DNA of 64,000 nucleotides from Bacteriovorax stolpii (GCA_945905815.1 CAMDQH010000001.1:1-64000); one strand, 5' to 3'; counted from the stretch's first letter, positions 1 through 10,480 are shown. The notes: generated by a model from the letters alone, not told the origin. A program made the numbers and translations.

Positions 1-57
1 TTAATTATCTGGCAACAAGAAATTGCGTGGTGCAATACTGACACCGAGGAAGTCTAA

Positions 58-303
58 ATGAGCAGTGAAAAGCAACAAATTCTTACATCTTTCTTCACTT
101 CACTGGAGAAAATGGAATCTGAAGACATGATGGCCGTGGTTGAAAAGCATCTCAAGGATGATGATGTAGAAATCTTTGTCCATCATATAGAAAATTTTTA
201 TGGCATCACTGATGATGAAGAATTAGGAATGTTAGCGCAATTAATGGTTACTGGTTATCTTGCTGCCAAGCATGAAGAAAGTTTAAAAACGTCCAAGCAC
301 TAA
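58..303 (+). CDS. hypothetical small acidic protein
   Basis: 81-aa ORF in an otherwise uncovered stretch; no recognised family. Confidence 0.6.
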   Translation: MSSEKQQILTSFFTSLEKMESEDMMAVVEKHLKDDDVEIFVHHIENFYGITDDEELGMLAQLMVTGYLAAKHEESLKTSKH

Positions 304-310
304 GACTTCA

Positions 311-1156
311 TTAATTAATTAAATCATACTGAACTTGAATCCAGAATCTTCTCATGGCAGCGATTTCATTTATGTAAAGCCAAAGAGTTTCTAATTGAGA
401 ATGACCATTAATCCTACGGGCAAGAAGCTTAAAGAGATTTTCCAGGCCCTCGCCTATTAGTCCAAACTCAAAAAGATCTTTAAGTTCCTCAAGTAGAAAT
501 TCTTCACCATCATTAAACTGAACTCGGTTCGTTTCATTTTGAATATTGAGATTCAGTCCCGCCTTCTGCAAAAGTGTTTCCATCAGCTGAAAACTTCTTA
601 AGGCCATCTGCTGGTCTCCAATCGGTCCGAGCTTTACGGTATCATCACTGGAAGTCACTGAGAGAGTGAATGAAATTTGAAACCCATTAGGTTTTTTTGT
701 AAGCCACCAGCTAAAGCCAGGATCAGATAAATTACACATCATTTCTTCATTTACCGGAAAGCGGCGATTAGAAATTTGATCATGAATAATTTCGGCTTGG
801 AGGTGATTATCAAGTAGAAAAAATCTTAACTTTTTCTCAAGATCAATCGTCCCACCTTCAAGGAGTCGAAGGCTTGGGTATTCTTCTGGATGATCCATAA
901 TTTTCTGATAATCATCACGGATGTTTTGGGAAACCAAAGTTCTTATAACAAAAAGTGAGGGTGACTTTTGTAAATGATAAAGAATCCCAGGTTCTGCTGG
1001 ATATTCATTGACGTCGTCTTCAATAACAGAAGTTGTGGCCAACGGAGCAAGTTCACCTTGAGAATAGTTTTCATGTAAATGTTTAAAGGTCTCGGCGACC
1101 ATTAATTCAATAAAGTCCATTCTTCTCCCTAAAACAAATACATTAACATCTGACAC
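311..1156 (-). CDS. hypothetical protein
   Basis: 281-aa ORF, overlaps start of next gene. Confidence 0.65.
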   Translation of the reverse strand: MSDVNVFVLGRRMDFIELMVAETFKHLHENYSQGELAPLATTSVIEDDVNEYPAEPGILYHLQKSPSLFVIRTLVSQNIRDDYQKIMDHPEEYPSLRLLEGGTIDLEKKLRFFLLDNHLQAEIIHDQISNRRFPVNEEMMCNLSDPGFSWWLTKKPNGFQISFTLSVTSSDDTVKLGPIGDQQMALRSFQLMETLLQKAGLNLNIQNETNRVQFNDGEEFLLEELKDLFEFGLIGEGLENLFKLLARRINGHSQLETLWLYINEIAAMRRFWIQVQYDLIN

Positions 1157-1350
1157 AAAATAATAACGATAATTGGTGCAGGATCTATTGGAATATCTTT
1201 AGGAAATAAATCTCTTATCGGTTTCTGAGGAATATTGGCAAACTCATGCAGTTTTTGCGCCCAAGGTTGCTTCCTAACATCAGGAACCCAGCTCAAAAGA
1301 ACATCGGCCATCGTAATATAAATGAAAATCTGCAAAACACCGTGAATCAT
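1129..1350 (-). CDS. YggT family membrane protein
   Basis: 73 aa; YggT-like pattern (ADVLLSWVPD...P...PIRDLFPK...IDPAPIIVIIL). Confidence 0.75.
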   Translation of the reverse strand: MIHGVLQIFIYITMADVLLSWVPDVRKQPWAQKLHEFANIPQKPIRDLFPKDIPIDPAPIIVIILCQMLMYLF

Positions 1351-1392
1351 AAATTAAATTGTCGGCCTATTGCAGAGAAATGAAAAGAAAAA

Positions 1393-1743
1393 TTATTCGA
1401 ACTTATAATTGGCCATCATGCTCGCAACTGTAAAAAGCAGAATCGAAAGAAAATAAGCAGGCTTTCCAAATTTAGGAAATCGTTTAGCAACAATTGCTCC
1501 ACCAATTCCAATTATAAACCAAATCGCCATTTTTATCTGAATCCAAAGTGGCCATCCACCCTTGTGACCAATTCCTAGACGGGCCATCAAGCCCATTCCT
1601 CCAACCAGACTAATGAGAGTGGCAATACCAGTAAGAATTTTAATATGTTTTTGCTGGGCCCCATAGAAACTTATGGATAATCCAGTGAGAAGAATAACGA
1701 TCGAAACTAAATGAATAATCTTGTAATTTTCGTAAGAGATCAT
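1393..1743 (-). CDS. small multi-TM membrane protein
   Basis: 116 aa with about four hydrophobic segments. Confidence 0.6.
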   Translation of the reverse strand: MISYENYKIIHLVSIVILLTGLSISFYGAQQKHIKILTGIATLISLVGGMGLMARLGIGHKGGWPLWIQIKMAIWFIIGIGGAIVAKRFPKFGKPAYFLSILLFTVASMMANYKFE

Positions 1744-1752
1744 AAATATCCT

Positions 1753-3204
1753 TTAAAGTGATTTTAAAACGGCCTTAAGCAATTCCCAAAAAGGTAAGAC
1801 TGTTGGGATATGAAGTCTTTCCTGAGGAGAATGTGCTCCCATAATTGTTGGACCAAATGAAACTGCATCAATTGGACCTATTTTATCTCTTAAAATACCA
1901 CATTCGAGTCCAGCATGAATAGCAGTAACCTTCGCTTTTCTCTGAAACAGTTCTTGGTATTTATCGGCCACTAGATCCAGGAGCTTGTTCTCACGAATCG
2001 GTTTCCAACTTGGGTATTCACCATTTTTAGAAAAATCCATCCCAAAACCGTGGGCCAGTGCAATGACCTGGTTTTCTAATCCTACACATTCCCCACGATC
2101 AAAAAACCGCAAAGAACTCTCAAGATAAAACTGCCCTCTTACTAAGAGAGAAATCGCTAGATTATTACTCAAGGCCACCAGCTCTTTGTTGCTGGCCAAG
2201 TCATAACCATGAACTCCATGTGGAAAAGCTAAAAGAAAACTCAGGATATTTGTCATATCTTTACCGGCAACAACTTCTGCAAAAGTTGTATCTTGGATTT
2301 CAATTTTGCCAAAAAATTGACGATCGCTTTCTGGCATAAAAGATTTCCACCGAGCGGTTACTTTTTGAAGTGCTTCATCAGCAACTTTAACATCATTTAA
2401 ATTAACTAAAGCAAAGGCATCTCGGGGAATAATGTTATGCGCTTTGCCCCCTCGCCACTCATTCAATTCAAATGAATCCTGCGGCATCGAGCTTATCCAA
2501 TCCATTAAAAATTTCAAAGCATTTCCACGTTGCTCATGGATATCCACACCTGAGTGGCCACCAAGAAAACCGCCAACAACCAATTTTGCGCCGGAACCTT
2601 TTATTTTACTTCCAACCAACTCGACAGATTTTTTAAATTCATAATCAATACCGCCGGCACATCCTATGTAAAGGCTCCCCCATTCTTCAGTGTCTAGATT
2701 GATCATTTTTTTACCCTTAAGGTAAGTGGCGTCCACGCCCCAAGCGCCCTTAAGCCCAGTTTCCTCATCCATAGTGAAAAGTAATTCCAATGCAGGGTGC
2801 TCTATGTTTGAGTCATGCATGAGAGACAAAGCTGCTGCACAACCAATTCCATTATCAGCGCCCAAAGTCGTACGATCTGCTTTTATCCAGTCCCCTTCAC
2901 GAAGAGTGACGATAGGATCAGTATTAAAATTGATATGACGGTCTGGAGTGGCGTCAGTCACCATATCCATATGATTTTGAATAATCACTGCTTCATGATT
3001 TTCATAACCACTTGAAGCTGGAACGTAGACAATTACGTTCCCTACTTCATCCGAATGCGTTTTAAGGCCAAGTTTGCCTGCTTCGTTTAAAATATATTCG
3101 CGAAATTTATCTTCTTTCCTTGAAGGCCTAGGGATCTGATTTATAGCGTGAAAATACGCCCATAAATTCTTAGGTTCAGTTGGAAAGTGATTTGGGATAT
3201 TCAT
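1753..3204 (-). CDS. pepD: aminoacyl-histidine dipeptidase (Xaa-His dipeptidase, M20 family)
   Basis: M20 metal-site motifs NHMDMV, TTLGADNGIG, DEETGLKGA, HAGLECG. Confidence 0.9.
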   Translation of the reverse strand: MNIPNHFPTEPKNLWAYFHAINQIPRPSRKEDKFREYILNEAGKLGLKTHSDEVGNVIVYVPASSGYENHEAVIIQNHMDMVTDATPDRHINFNTDPIVTLREGDWIKADRTTLGADNGIGCAAALSLMHDSNIEHPALELLFTMDEETGLKGAWGVDATYLKGKKMINLDTEEWGSLYIGCAGGIDYEFKKSVELVGSKIKGSGAKLVVGGFLGGHSGVDIHEQRGNALKFLMDWISSMPQDSFELNEWRGGKAHNIIPRDAFALVNLNDVKVADEALQKVTARWKSFMPESDRQFFGKIEIQDTTFAEVVAGKDMTNILSFLLAFPHGVHGYDLASNKELVALSNNLAISLLVRGQFYLESSLRFFDRGECVGLENQVIALAHGFGMDFSKNGEYPSWKPIRENKLLDLVADKYQELFQRKAKVTAIHAGLECGILRDKIGPIDAVSFGPTIMGAHSPQERLHIPTVLPFWELLKAVLKSL

Positions 3205-3341
3205 GACTTACCTCGAATAAAACATGTCATTTTTTCAGAGTTTTATCTTTATTTTAATTGATTGTCAGTGACTATCTTGACATTATGCCCAAAGGCTTTC
3301 TATAAGAAGAAATATAATCTAAATGCAACTTGGAGATCTAA

Positions 3342-3656
3342 ATGAAACTTAAGCTTTCTATTATCGCTTTGATAATCACATTGACTTCATCTGCTTTTGC
3401 TCAGTTCTTCATGGCAAATGCAGCGGTAACAGTTCTTCCAGGACGCGTGAGTGTAGAAGTTTTTAATCCTTACTATGAACCCATTATTTGTAATGGCCAA
3501 GTTTTTGGTCAAACGATAACAGGCCCAGTTTTTACTGCATTTTTTGCTGAACAATTAATGCCAGCTGGAAGCTACCGATATGCAGTCGTATCAACCAACG
3601 CTTTCAATCGTTTTGTAGGTGGATGGGCCGACATTCACTGTCGCTTTATTCGTTAG
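3342..3656 (+). CDS. secreted hypothetical protein
   Basis: N-terminal signal peptide (MKLKLSIIALIITLTSSAFA). Confidence 0.6.
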   Translation: MKLKLSIIALIITLTSSAFAQFFMANAAVTVLPGRVSVEVFNPYYEPIICNGQVFGQTITGPVFTAFFAEQLMPAGSYRYAVVSTNAFNRFVGGWADIHCRFIR

Positions 3657-3680
3657 TAAGATCTTCTTTTCTAAAAACAC

Positions 3681-3715
3681 AAAAAAAAAGCCCCTCGATG
3701 AGGGGCTTTTTTTTT
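3681..3715. terminator. bidirectional rho-independent terminator
   Basis: A9-GCCCCTC-GAT-GAGGGGC-T9 between convergent genes. Confidence 0.9.
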
Positions 3716-3718
3716 CAA

Positions 3719-4093
3719 TTAGTTTAAACCTTTGTCCAGCACCACATCATCCGCTGTCCCGTTATAATAATAAACAAAATGATATCCTAGTTCGGCCAAA
3801 TCATTTGCAGCCCTTCCCGGAGCATCATCACCTTTTTGAAGGCTAAAAAGCATCACATTTTGTGCCTTATTAGGATATTTGGCGGAAAACTCGTTTTTAA
3901 ATTTAGAGCTATAGTTAATGTGATCAACATTCTCAAATTTCACAGGAGTGCGATCTGCAGGCAATAGATCTACGAAAAGAAAATTTAAACGATCTTCAAG
4001 ACGTTGTTTAAACATTTCACGTGGGATTTCGTATTTCATATGAGCACCTTGATTGACAGTTATTGACCTATAAAAGATACTTCGAAATATCAC
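3719..4093 (-). CDS. hypothetical protein
   Basis: 124-aa ORF; internal start at MKYEIPREMF also plausible. Confidence 0.55.
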   Translation of the reverse strand: MIFRSIFYRSITVNQGAHMKYEIPREMFKQRLEDRLNFLFVDLLPADRTPVKFENVDHINYSSKFKNEFSAKYPNKAQNVMLFSLQKGDDAPGRAANDLAELGYHFVYYYNGTADDVVLDKGLN

Positions 4094-4109
4094 AAATGTT
4101 GAGATAAAA

Positions 4110-4634
4110 ATGCCTGAAAATGTAAATCTTGTACCTGTAACTTCTTATTTAAACTGGGACGAGTATTTCATGCTTCAGGCCATGATGGCCTCTTTTAAGA
4201 GTAAAGACCCTAATACCAAAGTCGGCTGCGTCTTTGTAGATGATAATAATCATCAGCTATCAATGGGTTATAACGGACAAATTTCGGGTATCGATGAATC
4301 AAAAATCCCTTGGGGAAATATTAAAACTGTTCCTCTTGATCAACAGAAATATGCTTATGTTGTTCATTCTGAAGCCAATGCGATTCTTCATGCAAAGGCT
4401 CCTTTAGGCAATTCCCGTTGCTATGTCACCCTGTTTCCTTGCCACGAATGTGCCAAAATGCTGGCAACAGTAAAGATTAAAGAGATTGTTTTTCTTTCAG
4501 ACAAATACAATGGGACAGTTGAAAATTCGATCGCCAAAAAAATCTTTGAAATGTCGGACATTAAATACCGTGAATTAAAAATTAGACCTGACTTGATCAG
4601 CGATATGGCGACCTATTTTCAATTTATGACGTAA
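4110..4634 (+). CDS. dCMP deaminase family protein
   Basis: zinc motifs VHSEANAI and FPCHECAKML. Confidence 0.85.
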   Translation: MPENVNLVPVTSYLNWDEYFMLQAMMASFKSKDPNTKVGCVFVDDNNHQLSMGYNGQISGIDESKIPWGNIKTVPLDQQKYAYVVHSEANAILHAKAPLGNSRCYVTLFPCHECAKMLATVKIKEIVFLSDKYNGTVENSIAKKIFEMSDIKYRELKIRPDLISDMATYFQFMT

Positions 4635-5274
4635 AACGATAAAGATCTTCACCTATCATTTCAGGATCATTCATATTTAATTGAGTCGCCAATTTTTTTA
4701 ATGAAGCTAAATTAAAAAATTGAACGTGGGTATTATCACGTTTATAAAACCAATTATCGAATGAATCTTTTTGGTTGGGATGAAGCTTGGTCTTTATAAA
4801 AAATTGCCCACGGGCCAAAAGTATCTGGCGAAGCCCCTGCATTTCCGAAAGGGGATTTCGTAAATGTTCAATAACTTCTGAAAGAATAATAAAATTATAT
4901 TTTTTCTTCCATATGTTTTTTTCTGGAAAAAAATATAAATCAAAAGAATCTACCTCAAAAGATTTAGTTTTAAAGAGCTGACCCATCAGATCGGTGATTC
5001 CGCAGCCAAAATCTAATCCAGTATCTTCTTTTTCAAGCGAGGGTAAAATTTCATTAATTATCTTTTTGAGATAATTTTGATAATTCGAATTTTCTTTATC
5101 ATTTTGATGTGAATCGTAGCGTTTTTTTTCCTGCTCTTGAGTGATCAACTGATCTCTTGGAACAAAAATGAGCTCACAATTGGAACAAATTAAATAGGAA
5201 CGTAGTTTATCTCGAGAATATTCCTGAGTATTGTGGTCTAAACAAAGAGGGCAATTACTCACGTTTATCTTCAC
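4624..5274 (-). CDS. class I SAM-dependent methyltransferase with N-terminal Cys-rich motif
   Basis: CPLC...CSNC N-terminus; LDFGCG motif; FIILSEVIEHLRNP. Confidence 0.75.
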   Translation of the reverse strand: MKINVSNCPLCLDHNTQEYSRDKLRSYLICSNCELIFVPRDQLITQEQEKKRYDSHQNDKENSNYQNYLKKIINEILPSLEKEDTGLDFGCGITDLMGQLFKTKSFEVDSFDLYFFPEKNIWKKKYNFIILSEVIEHLRNPLSEMQGLRQILLARGQFFIKTKLHPNQKDSFDNWFYKRDNTHVQFFNLASLKKLATQLNMNDPEMIGEDLYRFTS

Positions 5275-5848
5275 TGGCCTTAATCCATGCGGTAACTGAA
5301 AGCTTTAGCGCTTGATCAACTGCCATATCGACTTTCTTCACCTTATCTTTTGGCACAATTAGAGTCATTCCACCCAACATATAACTTAATGGAACATAAA
5401 CCGTTACTTTGCTAGTATCATTAAGTTCATCCAAGTCTTCTCTTGTCACTAATCCCAAGACCTCAACTCCAATATGCTCAAGTTGAACTAGAACAACTCG
5501 CTGAGGTTTATCCTTACTACTACTTCTGCCCGGTATAAGTGCCATTAAGTCTTTTAGGGGATTGTAAATTGCTTTAAAAAGAGGAATTCGTTCCAAAGAT
5601 TGCGTCAGCCAAGAAAAGAAGCGACCTGTAATATAGTTATTAACCAATAAGCCTATCAAAAAAATAAAAATAATGGTGAGAACAATCCCTAATCCGGGAA
5701 TATAGAGCTCATGACCCATTAATAGTCTTAGTCCAGATCCAAAAATCGACTCAATATTAATACTGGCCCAAATCAGCAGGTAAAAAGTGAGCGTAATAGG
5801 CAGAACAACAATGAGACCTTTAAAAAATATTTGGTTGAGGTACTTCAT
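5255..5848 (-). CDS. DUF502 family membrane protein
   Basis: two N-terminal TMs, then IYNPLKDLMALIPG... and YVPLSYMLGG(M) typical of DUF502. Confidence 0.8.
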   Translation of the reverse strand: MKYLNQIFFKGLIVVLPITLTFYLLIWASINIESIFGSGLRLLMGHELYIPGLGIVLTIIFIFLIGLLVNNYITGRFFSWLTQSLERIPLFKAIYNPLKDLMALIPGRSSSKDKPQRVVLVQLEHIGVEVLGLVTREDLDELNDTSKVTVYVPLSYMLGGMTLIVPKDKVKKVDMAVDQALKLSVTAWIKASEDKRE

Positions 5849-5936
5849 GAATTTGCCACATTTTCCTGTTTAGTTTTGTTAAGAGAGACGATATTCTGTC
5901 TTAGAACTTTCCTCCAGAATATCATAGGCCAACTAG

Positions 5937-7280
5937 ATGAGCAAAACGGCCCTAATCTCCACTAAGCAACATATTACTGCCTCTTTCAGAGATGCGACCT
6001 ATACCAGTTTAAATATTGGGATGGCAGAAAGTTATTTTTGCGCTTTTATGCTTGCTCTGGGTATTTCGGAAGTGATTGCTGGTCTCGGAACCGTTATTCC
6101 ACAATTTATTGGTGTTATCTTCCAACTTTTCTCTATCCGGTCCTTTTTCAGAAGATATTCGCTTAAAAACCGATTACTTCTTTTTTTGACTATTCAGGCC
6201 TTATCCATGATCCCGCTAATCATGATTGGATGGATGAAAGTAAACTCGGCAGTGGTCGTTATTGGAGTACTAGGCGTTTATTGGGCCAGCCTTCTTTCCT
6301 TAAATCCACCTTGGAATAGGTTGATAGGCCACACGGTTCCTTTAAAGTTTCGGATTAAGTTCTTCTCCATTCGAAGCCAGTTTGCCCAATCTTCAGTTTT
6401 TGTAGGCTTGATAGCTAGTGGCCTCCTTTTATATTGGGCCAAGGATAAAGGTCATGAGCTCCAGGTCTTTGTAGGGATTTTTATTGCAGGCTTTGCTCTC
6501 AAATGTTTTTCCTTGTATGAGGTCAAAAAAAATCATCTGGACTATAATCTGGCGCCGGGAAGCGAACATCGAGTCCAATTCCGCGATTTTTTAAAAAACA
6601 TTCGCAAGACTGATCAAGGTAAACTTATTCTGTTTCTATTTTTCTTTTATATTACCGTGCATTTTTCCGCGCCCTATTTTAATCCTTATATGCTCGGGAA
6701 GCTGAAATTTAACTACCTTGAATACATGATTGTGACTTCGATTGCGTATTTTGGAAGGGTCTTTGCTTTTCGGATATTGCAAAAGCGTGCCAAGTCCCGC
6801 CATATCAATAAGCTTTTGATCTTTTCGACCATCGGAATTGCCACAAGTCCATTATTGTGGTCCCTAACCCAGAATTATTGGCTGATTGTTAGCATTGAAT
6901 TCCTGTCTGGGTGTTACTGGGCCGCTTTTGAGCTCTCAACCATCCTTTTATATTTTCAAAAAATTGACGATCGAGAACGGACTAGCATTATTACCTACAT
7001 TACTTTTCTCAATACGACAGGAATGGTGATCGGATCGATGCTCGGCGCCTGGTTTATGAAAAGCTTGCCCATAGGTTGGAACAATTATTTGGTGTTGTTT
7101 GCAGCTTCATCTTTTCTAAGAATCCTCGTTATTCTATTTGCTCCACACGTAAATTTCAAAGGCCAAATTCCAAGGTTGATGGGGTTGAATAGAACCTTCG
7201 GTGTGGTGCCATCATTTAGTTCACTTGCTAGACAATTTTCAAGAGAAGATAAGAAGGATTCAGAAGAGGATAAAAAGTAG
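5937..7280 (+). CDS. MFS-type transporter
   Basis: 447 aa with about 12 hydrophobic segments and MFS layout. Confidence 0.7.
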   Translation: MSKTALISTKQHITASFRDATYTSLNIGMAESYFCAFMLALGISEVIAGLGTVIPQFIGVIFQLFSIRSFFRRYSLKNRLLLFLTIQALSMIPLIMIGWMKVNSAVVVIGVLGVYWASLLSLNPPWNRLIGHTVPLKFRIKFFSIRSQFAQSSVFVGLIASGLLLYWAKDKGHELQVFVGIFIAGFALKCFSLYEVKKNHLDYNLAPGSEHRVQFRDFLKNIRKTDQGKLILFLFFFYITVHFSAPYFNPYMLGKLKFNYLEYMIVTSIAYFGRVFAFRILQKRAKSRHINKLLIFSTIGIATSPLLWSLTQNYWLIVSIEFLSGCYWAAFELSTILLYFQKIDDRERTSIITYITFLNTTGMVIGSMLGAWFMKSLPIGWNNYLVLFAASSFLRILVILFAPHVNFKGQIPRLMGLNRTFGVVPSFSSLARQFSREDKKDSEEDKK

Positions 7281-7310
7281 ATTCTCGAGGGGAAATTCAA
7301 AAAAAGGAGC

Positions 7311-7342
7311 AAAAAAAAAGCCCTCTTGCGAGGGCTTTTTTT
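7311..7342. terminator. bidirectional rho-independent terminator
   Basis: A9-GCCCTC-TTGC-GAGGGC-T7 between convergent MFS gene and Lys-rich peptide gene. Confidence 0.9.
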
Positions 7343-7349
7343 ACAAAGA

Positions 7350-7463
7350 CTACTTCTTTTTAGAAGCTTTCTTAGTAGCTTTCTTAGCAACTTTTTTAGC
7401 TGCTTTCTTAGTTGCTTTCTTTGCTACTTTTTTAGTAGCTTTTTTTGCTGCTTTCTTAGCCAT
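7350..7463 (-). CDS. Lys/Ala-rich histone-H1-tail-like 37-aa protein (MAKKAAKKATKKVAKKATKKAAKKVAKKATKKASKKK)
   Basis: hand-translated; not in the ORF track (too short); SD GGGAGGAAATC-ATG; followed by a strong terminator. Confidence 0.85.
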   Translation of the reverse strand: MAKKAAKKATKKVAKKATKKAAKKVAKKATKKASKKK

Positions 7464-7464
7464 G

Positions 7465-7481
7465 ATTTCCTCCCAGGAAAT
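7465..7481 (-). promoter_or_regulatory. SD-sequestering hairpin upstream of the Lys-rich peptide
   Basis: minus strand ATTTCCT-GGG-AGGAAAT, perfect 7-bp stem overlapping the SD, 1 nt before ATG. Confidence 0.5.
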
Positions 7482-7682
7482 AGTTGGTACAAGTAATTGA
7501 CCTTTCTTATTTAAAGCTTAAACACATTTTCGATCTAACGCAAATAAAAAATACATATTTTATTTTAATATGATGTTTTTTTTTATCAAACGGGTTTTTG
7601 AGGAGTTTTTTAAGGATCCTCATGCACACATTTTGTTTTTCAACATCGTATGTATGAGGATCGGTAAGATCGCTAAAGATAT

Positions 7683-10019
7683 TTAGGAAAAAATGAATTC
7701 AAGCTCATCATTTTTGATATCGACGACAACTTTTCCACCGCCTTCAAGCTTTCCAAAGAGAATTTCATGAGCAAGCGGCTTCTTAATTTTATCATTTATG
7801 AGACGAGAAATTGGTCTTGCACCTAGTTTGTCATCATAGCCGTTTGAACTAAGCCACTCTTTGGCTTTGGCAGTGACTTCAAAGTCAACTTTTTTATCAA
7901 CGAGTTGGTTTTCAAGCTCCATCAGGAACTTATTAACCACCATTTCAATGTTTTTAGTCCCGAGCTTGTTAAAACTGATGATGGCATCTAAGCGGTTTCT
8001 GAACTCAGGGCTAAAGAAATTTTTGACCGCCTGATCTCTTTTGGAGGAATTTATTTCCCCTCCAACTCTACCTGAAAGGCCAATCGATCCTGCTTCCATC
8101 TCTTTAGCACCAGCATTTGAGGTCAGAATGAGGATGACATTTCTAAAATCTGAGGTCCGGCCATTCGAATCTGCTAATGAACCATGATCCATAACCTGAA
8201 GGAGGATATTAAAGACATCAGGATGCGCCTTTTCGATCTCATCCATCAAAAGAACTGAATAAGGGTTCTTATGTACAGCGTCTGTCAAAATTCCGCCTTG
8301 ATCAAATCCAACATAACCTGGAGGTGCTCCAATCAATTTAGAAACTGTGTGCTTCTCCATATACTCAGACATATCGATCCGAATAAAGTTGATGCCCATA
8401 ATATGTGCCAATTGTTTGGCAAGCTCGGTTTTACCAACCCCTGTTGGACCATTGAACATAAAATTTGCAATAGGCTTATTAGGATGACCGAGTCCGGATC
8501 TTGAAAGAATAAGAGCATTGGAAACTTTATCAATTGCTTCATCTTGCCCATAGATCATCATTTTGAGATCCCGATCAAGAAAGCGTAGCTTCTCTTTCTC
8601 GTTCATAGAGATCGATTTTTGCGGAATTCGGGCAATTTTAGAAACGATGTGCTCAATATCTTCAAGTTTGATCTCAACACCGTTAACACTTTCCGGCTTT
8701 AAGCGAATATATGAACCCACTTCGTCGATCACATCGATGGCCTTATCTGGAAGCTTTCGGTCTGAAACATGCTTATGCGACAACTCAACCGCCGCTCTAA
8801 TTATGCCGTCAGGGTATTTTACTTGGTGATGATCCTCAAACTTGGACTTAAGACCTAGAAGAATCTTAACCGAGTCATCAACAGAAGGCTCTAAAACGTC
8901 AATTTTTTGAAAACGACGGCTCAAAGCCTGATCTTTTTCAAAATATTTTCGATATTCATCAAAAGTAGTGGATCCCATGCAACGAAGTGAGCCTCTAGAC
9001 AAGGCCGGTTTAAGTAAATTTGAGGCATCCATACTTCCACCGGAAGTTGCTCCGGCGCCAATAATCGTATGAATCTCATCAATAAAGAGGATTGAACCAT
9101 GTTCTTCATTTTGTTTTTCTAGTGCCTGAAGGACAAGTTTCAACCTTTCTTCAAAATCACCGCGAAATTTTGTACCAGCAAGTAACGAGGCCATATCCAG
9201 ACTATAAACTGTAGTATTGGCCAAGATGCTTGGCACCTTTTTTTCAACGATTGCTTTAGCTAGACCTTCAGCAATGGCCGTTTTACCAACTCCTGAATCG
9301 CCCACGAGAATTGGATTGTTTTTACGTCTTCTACAAAGAATTTGGATTATTCGTTGAATTTCATCTTCCCGGCCAATAACTGGATCGATCTTGCCTTGTC
9401 GGGCAAGGTTGTTAAGATTCGTTGTAAATTCACTTAAAGCCTTTTCATACTTTTCTTCACGACGAAAAGTCTCCTGCCCATTTTCGGTATTTACTTCATC
9501 TGGACGATTAACGGGCCGATCTATGGAATGAGATATCTTTTCCACCACATCAATTCTACTAATACCTTGTTGCTCCAGAAAATATGTAGCATGAGATTCT
9601 TTCTCACTGAACATGGCGACTAAGATATTAATAGCATTAATTGATTTCTTTCCAGAGCTCTGAATGTGTATAGCTGCGCGCTGGATGACCCTTTGAAGAC
9701 TAAGCGATATTTCAGGCTGATAAAAAATCCCATTTTCTCGAGCTACTTCTCTTAGCTGGTCATTTCCAAACTGCTTCCGGTTAAGATCTTCGATCTCATC
9801 TTGACTAAGAAGAGAGAAATTCGAATCCTCTCCCAAGAACTTAGTAAGTTCTTTTCGAAGATCCGACAAATTTGCACCACAATCCGTCAGGACCTGAACA
9901 ACCGTCTCGTCCTCCATCATGGAAAGTAATACGTTCTCCAAGGTCAAAAACTCATGGCGCTTTTCATTCGCCCGCTTAATGGCCCGATTCAAAATCTGTT
10001 CTAATTTTTGGCTAATCAT
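7683..10019 (-). CDS. clpA: ATP-dependent Clp protease ATP-binding subunit ClpA
   Basis: two Walker A motifs ([18 protein letters not shown]), Clp N-domain, adjacent to clpS. Confidence 0.95.
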   Translation of the reverse strand: MISQKLEQILNRAIKRANEKRHEFLTLENVLLSMMEDETVVQVLTDCGANLSDLRKELTKFLGEDSNFSLLSQDEIEDLNRKQFGNDQLREVARENGIFYQPEISLSLQRVIQRAAIHIQSSGKKSINAINILVAMFSEKESHATYFLEQQGISRIDVVEKISHSIDRPVNRPDEVNTENGQETFRREEKYEKALSEFTTNLNNLARQGKIDPVIGREDEIQRIIQILCRRRKNNPILVGDSGVGKTAIAEGLAKAIVEKKVPSILANTTVYSLDMASLLAGTKFRGDFEERLKLVLQALEKQNEEHGSILFIDEIHTIIGAGATSGGSMDASNLLKPALSRGSLRCMGSTTFDEYRKYFEKDQALSRRFQKIDVLEPSVDDSVKILLGLKSKFEDHHQVKYPDGIIRAAVELSHKHVSDRKLPDKAIDVIDEVGSYIRLKPESVNGVEIKLEDIEHIVSKIARIPQKSISMNEKEKLRFLDRDLKMMIYGQDEAIDKVSNALILSRSGLGHPNKPIANFMFNGPTGVGKTELAKQLAHIMGINFIRIDMSEYMEKHTVSKLIGAPPGYVGFDQGGILTDAVHKNPYSVLLMDEIEKAHPDVFNILLQVMDHGSLADSNGRTSDFRNVILILTSNAGAKEMEAGSIGLSGRVGGEINSSKRDQAVKNFFSPEFRNRLDAIISFNKLGTKNIEMVVNKFLMELENQLVDKKVDFEVTAKAKEWLSSNGYDDKLGARPISRLINDKIKKPLAHEILFGKLEGGGKVVVDIKNDELEFIFS

Positions 10020-10094
10020 ATATAAAACCTCACACCTTCATTATACAGAAGATGTGATCGAAAAGAATAAAGACAAGGTTAGTTAAAAGTTTAA

Positions 10095-10427
10095 TTATGA
10101 GTCAGGTTCAGTACTACACTGTAACGGGTGACCATTATCTCGTGCATATTTGACGACTTTAGCGACTTTAGATTCAGCGACCTCGTAGGTATAAATACCA
10201 CAGACACCAAAACCCTTTTGGTGAACTGAAAGCATGATGGCCTGCGCATCATCGTGATTTTTATTAAAAAATTTCTGCAATACGAGGATAACAAATTCCA
10301 TAGTTGAATAGTCATCATTATGCATAAGGACCTTATACATACGCGGAGGCTGCAACTTCTGTTTATTGATAGTTGCGGTGCCTGATTGTTCATCTTTGTC
10401 AGTTTCTGAAGACATAATTTGTTTCAC
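10095..10427 (-). CDS. clpS: ATP-dependent Clp protease adaptor ClpS
   Basis: MYKVLMHNDDYSTMEFV...VHQKGFGVCGIYTYEVAE. Confidence 0.95.
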   Translation of the reverse strand: MKQIMSSETDKDEQSGTATINKQKLQPPRMYKVLMHNDDYSTMEFVILVLQKFFNKNHDDAQAIMLSVHQKGFGVCGIYTYEVAESKVAKVVKYARDNGHPLQCSTEPDS

Positions 10428-10480
10428 ATTGGTATATTAAGGCAGAATGCACCAATTCGAAATGAAAGGCAATACTCCCC

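Noticed and set aside
3619-3846. Plus-strand ORF of 75 aa
   Set aside because: Starts inside the secreted protein gene and reads through the terminator
7085-7390. Minus-strand ORF of 101 aa over the MFS gene end
   Set aside because: Crosses the terminator and both real genes in another frame
7350-7463. Lys-codon repeat as a simple DNA repeat or CRISPR-like array
   Set aside because: Periodicity is 12 nt and explained by coding (AxKK); no spacers
7201-7500. Plus-strand ORF with repetitive FLVAFLATFLAAFLVAFF segment resembling a transmembrane repeat
   Set aside because: Antisense of the Lys-rich AxKK repeat read through a terminator and an MFS gene end; no SD; artefact of repeat composition
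10091-10393. 100-aa minus ORF
   Set aside because: Out-of-frame shadow of clpS
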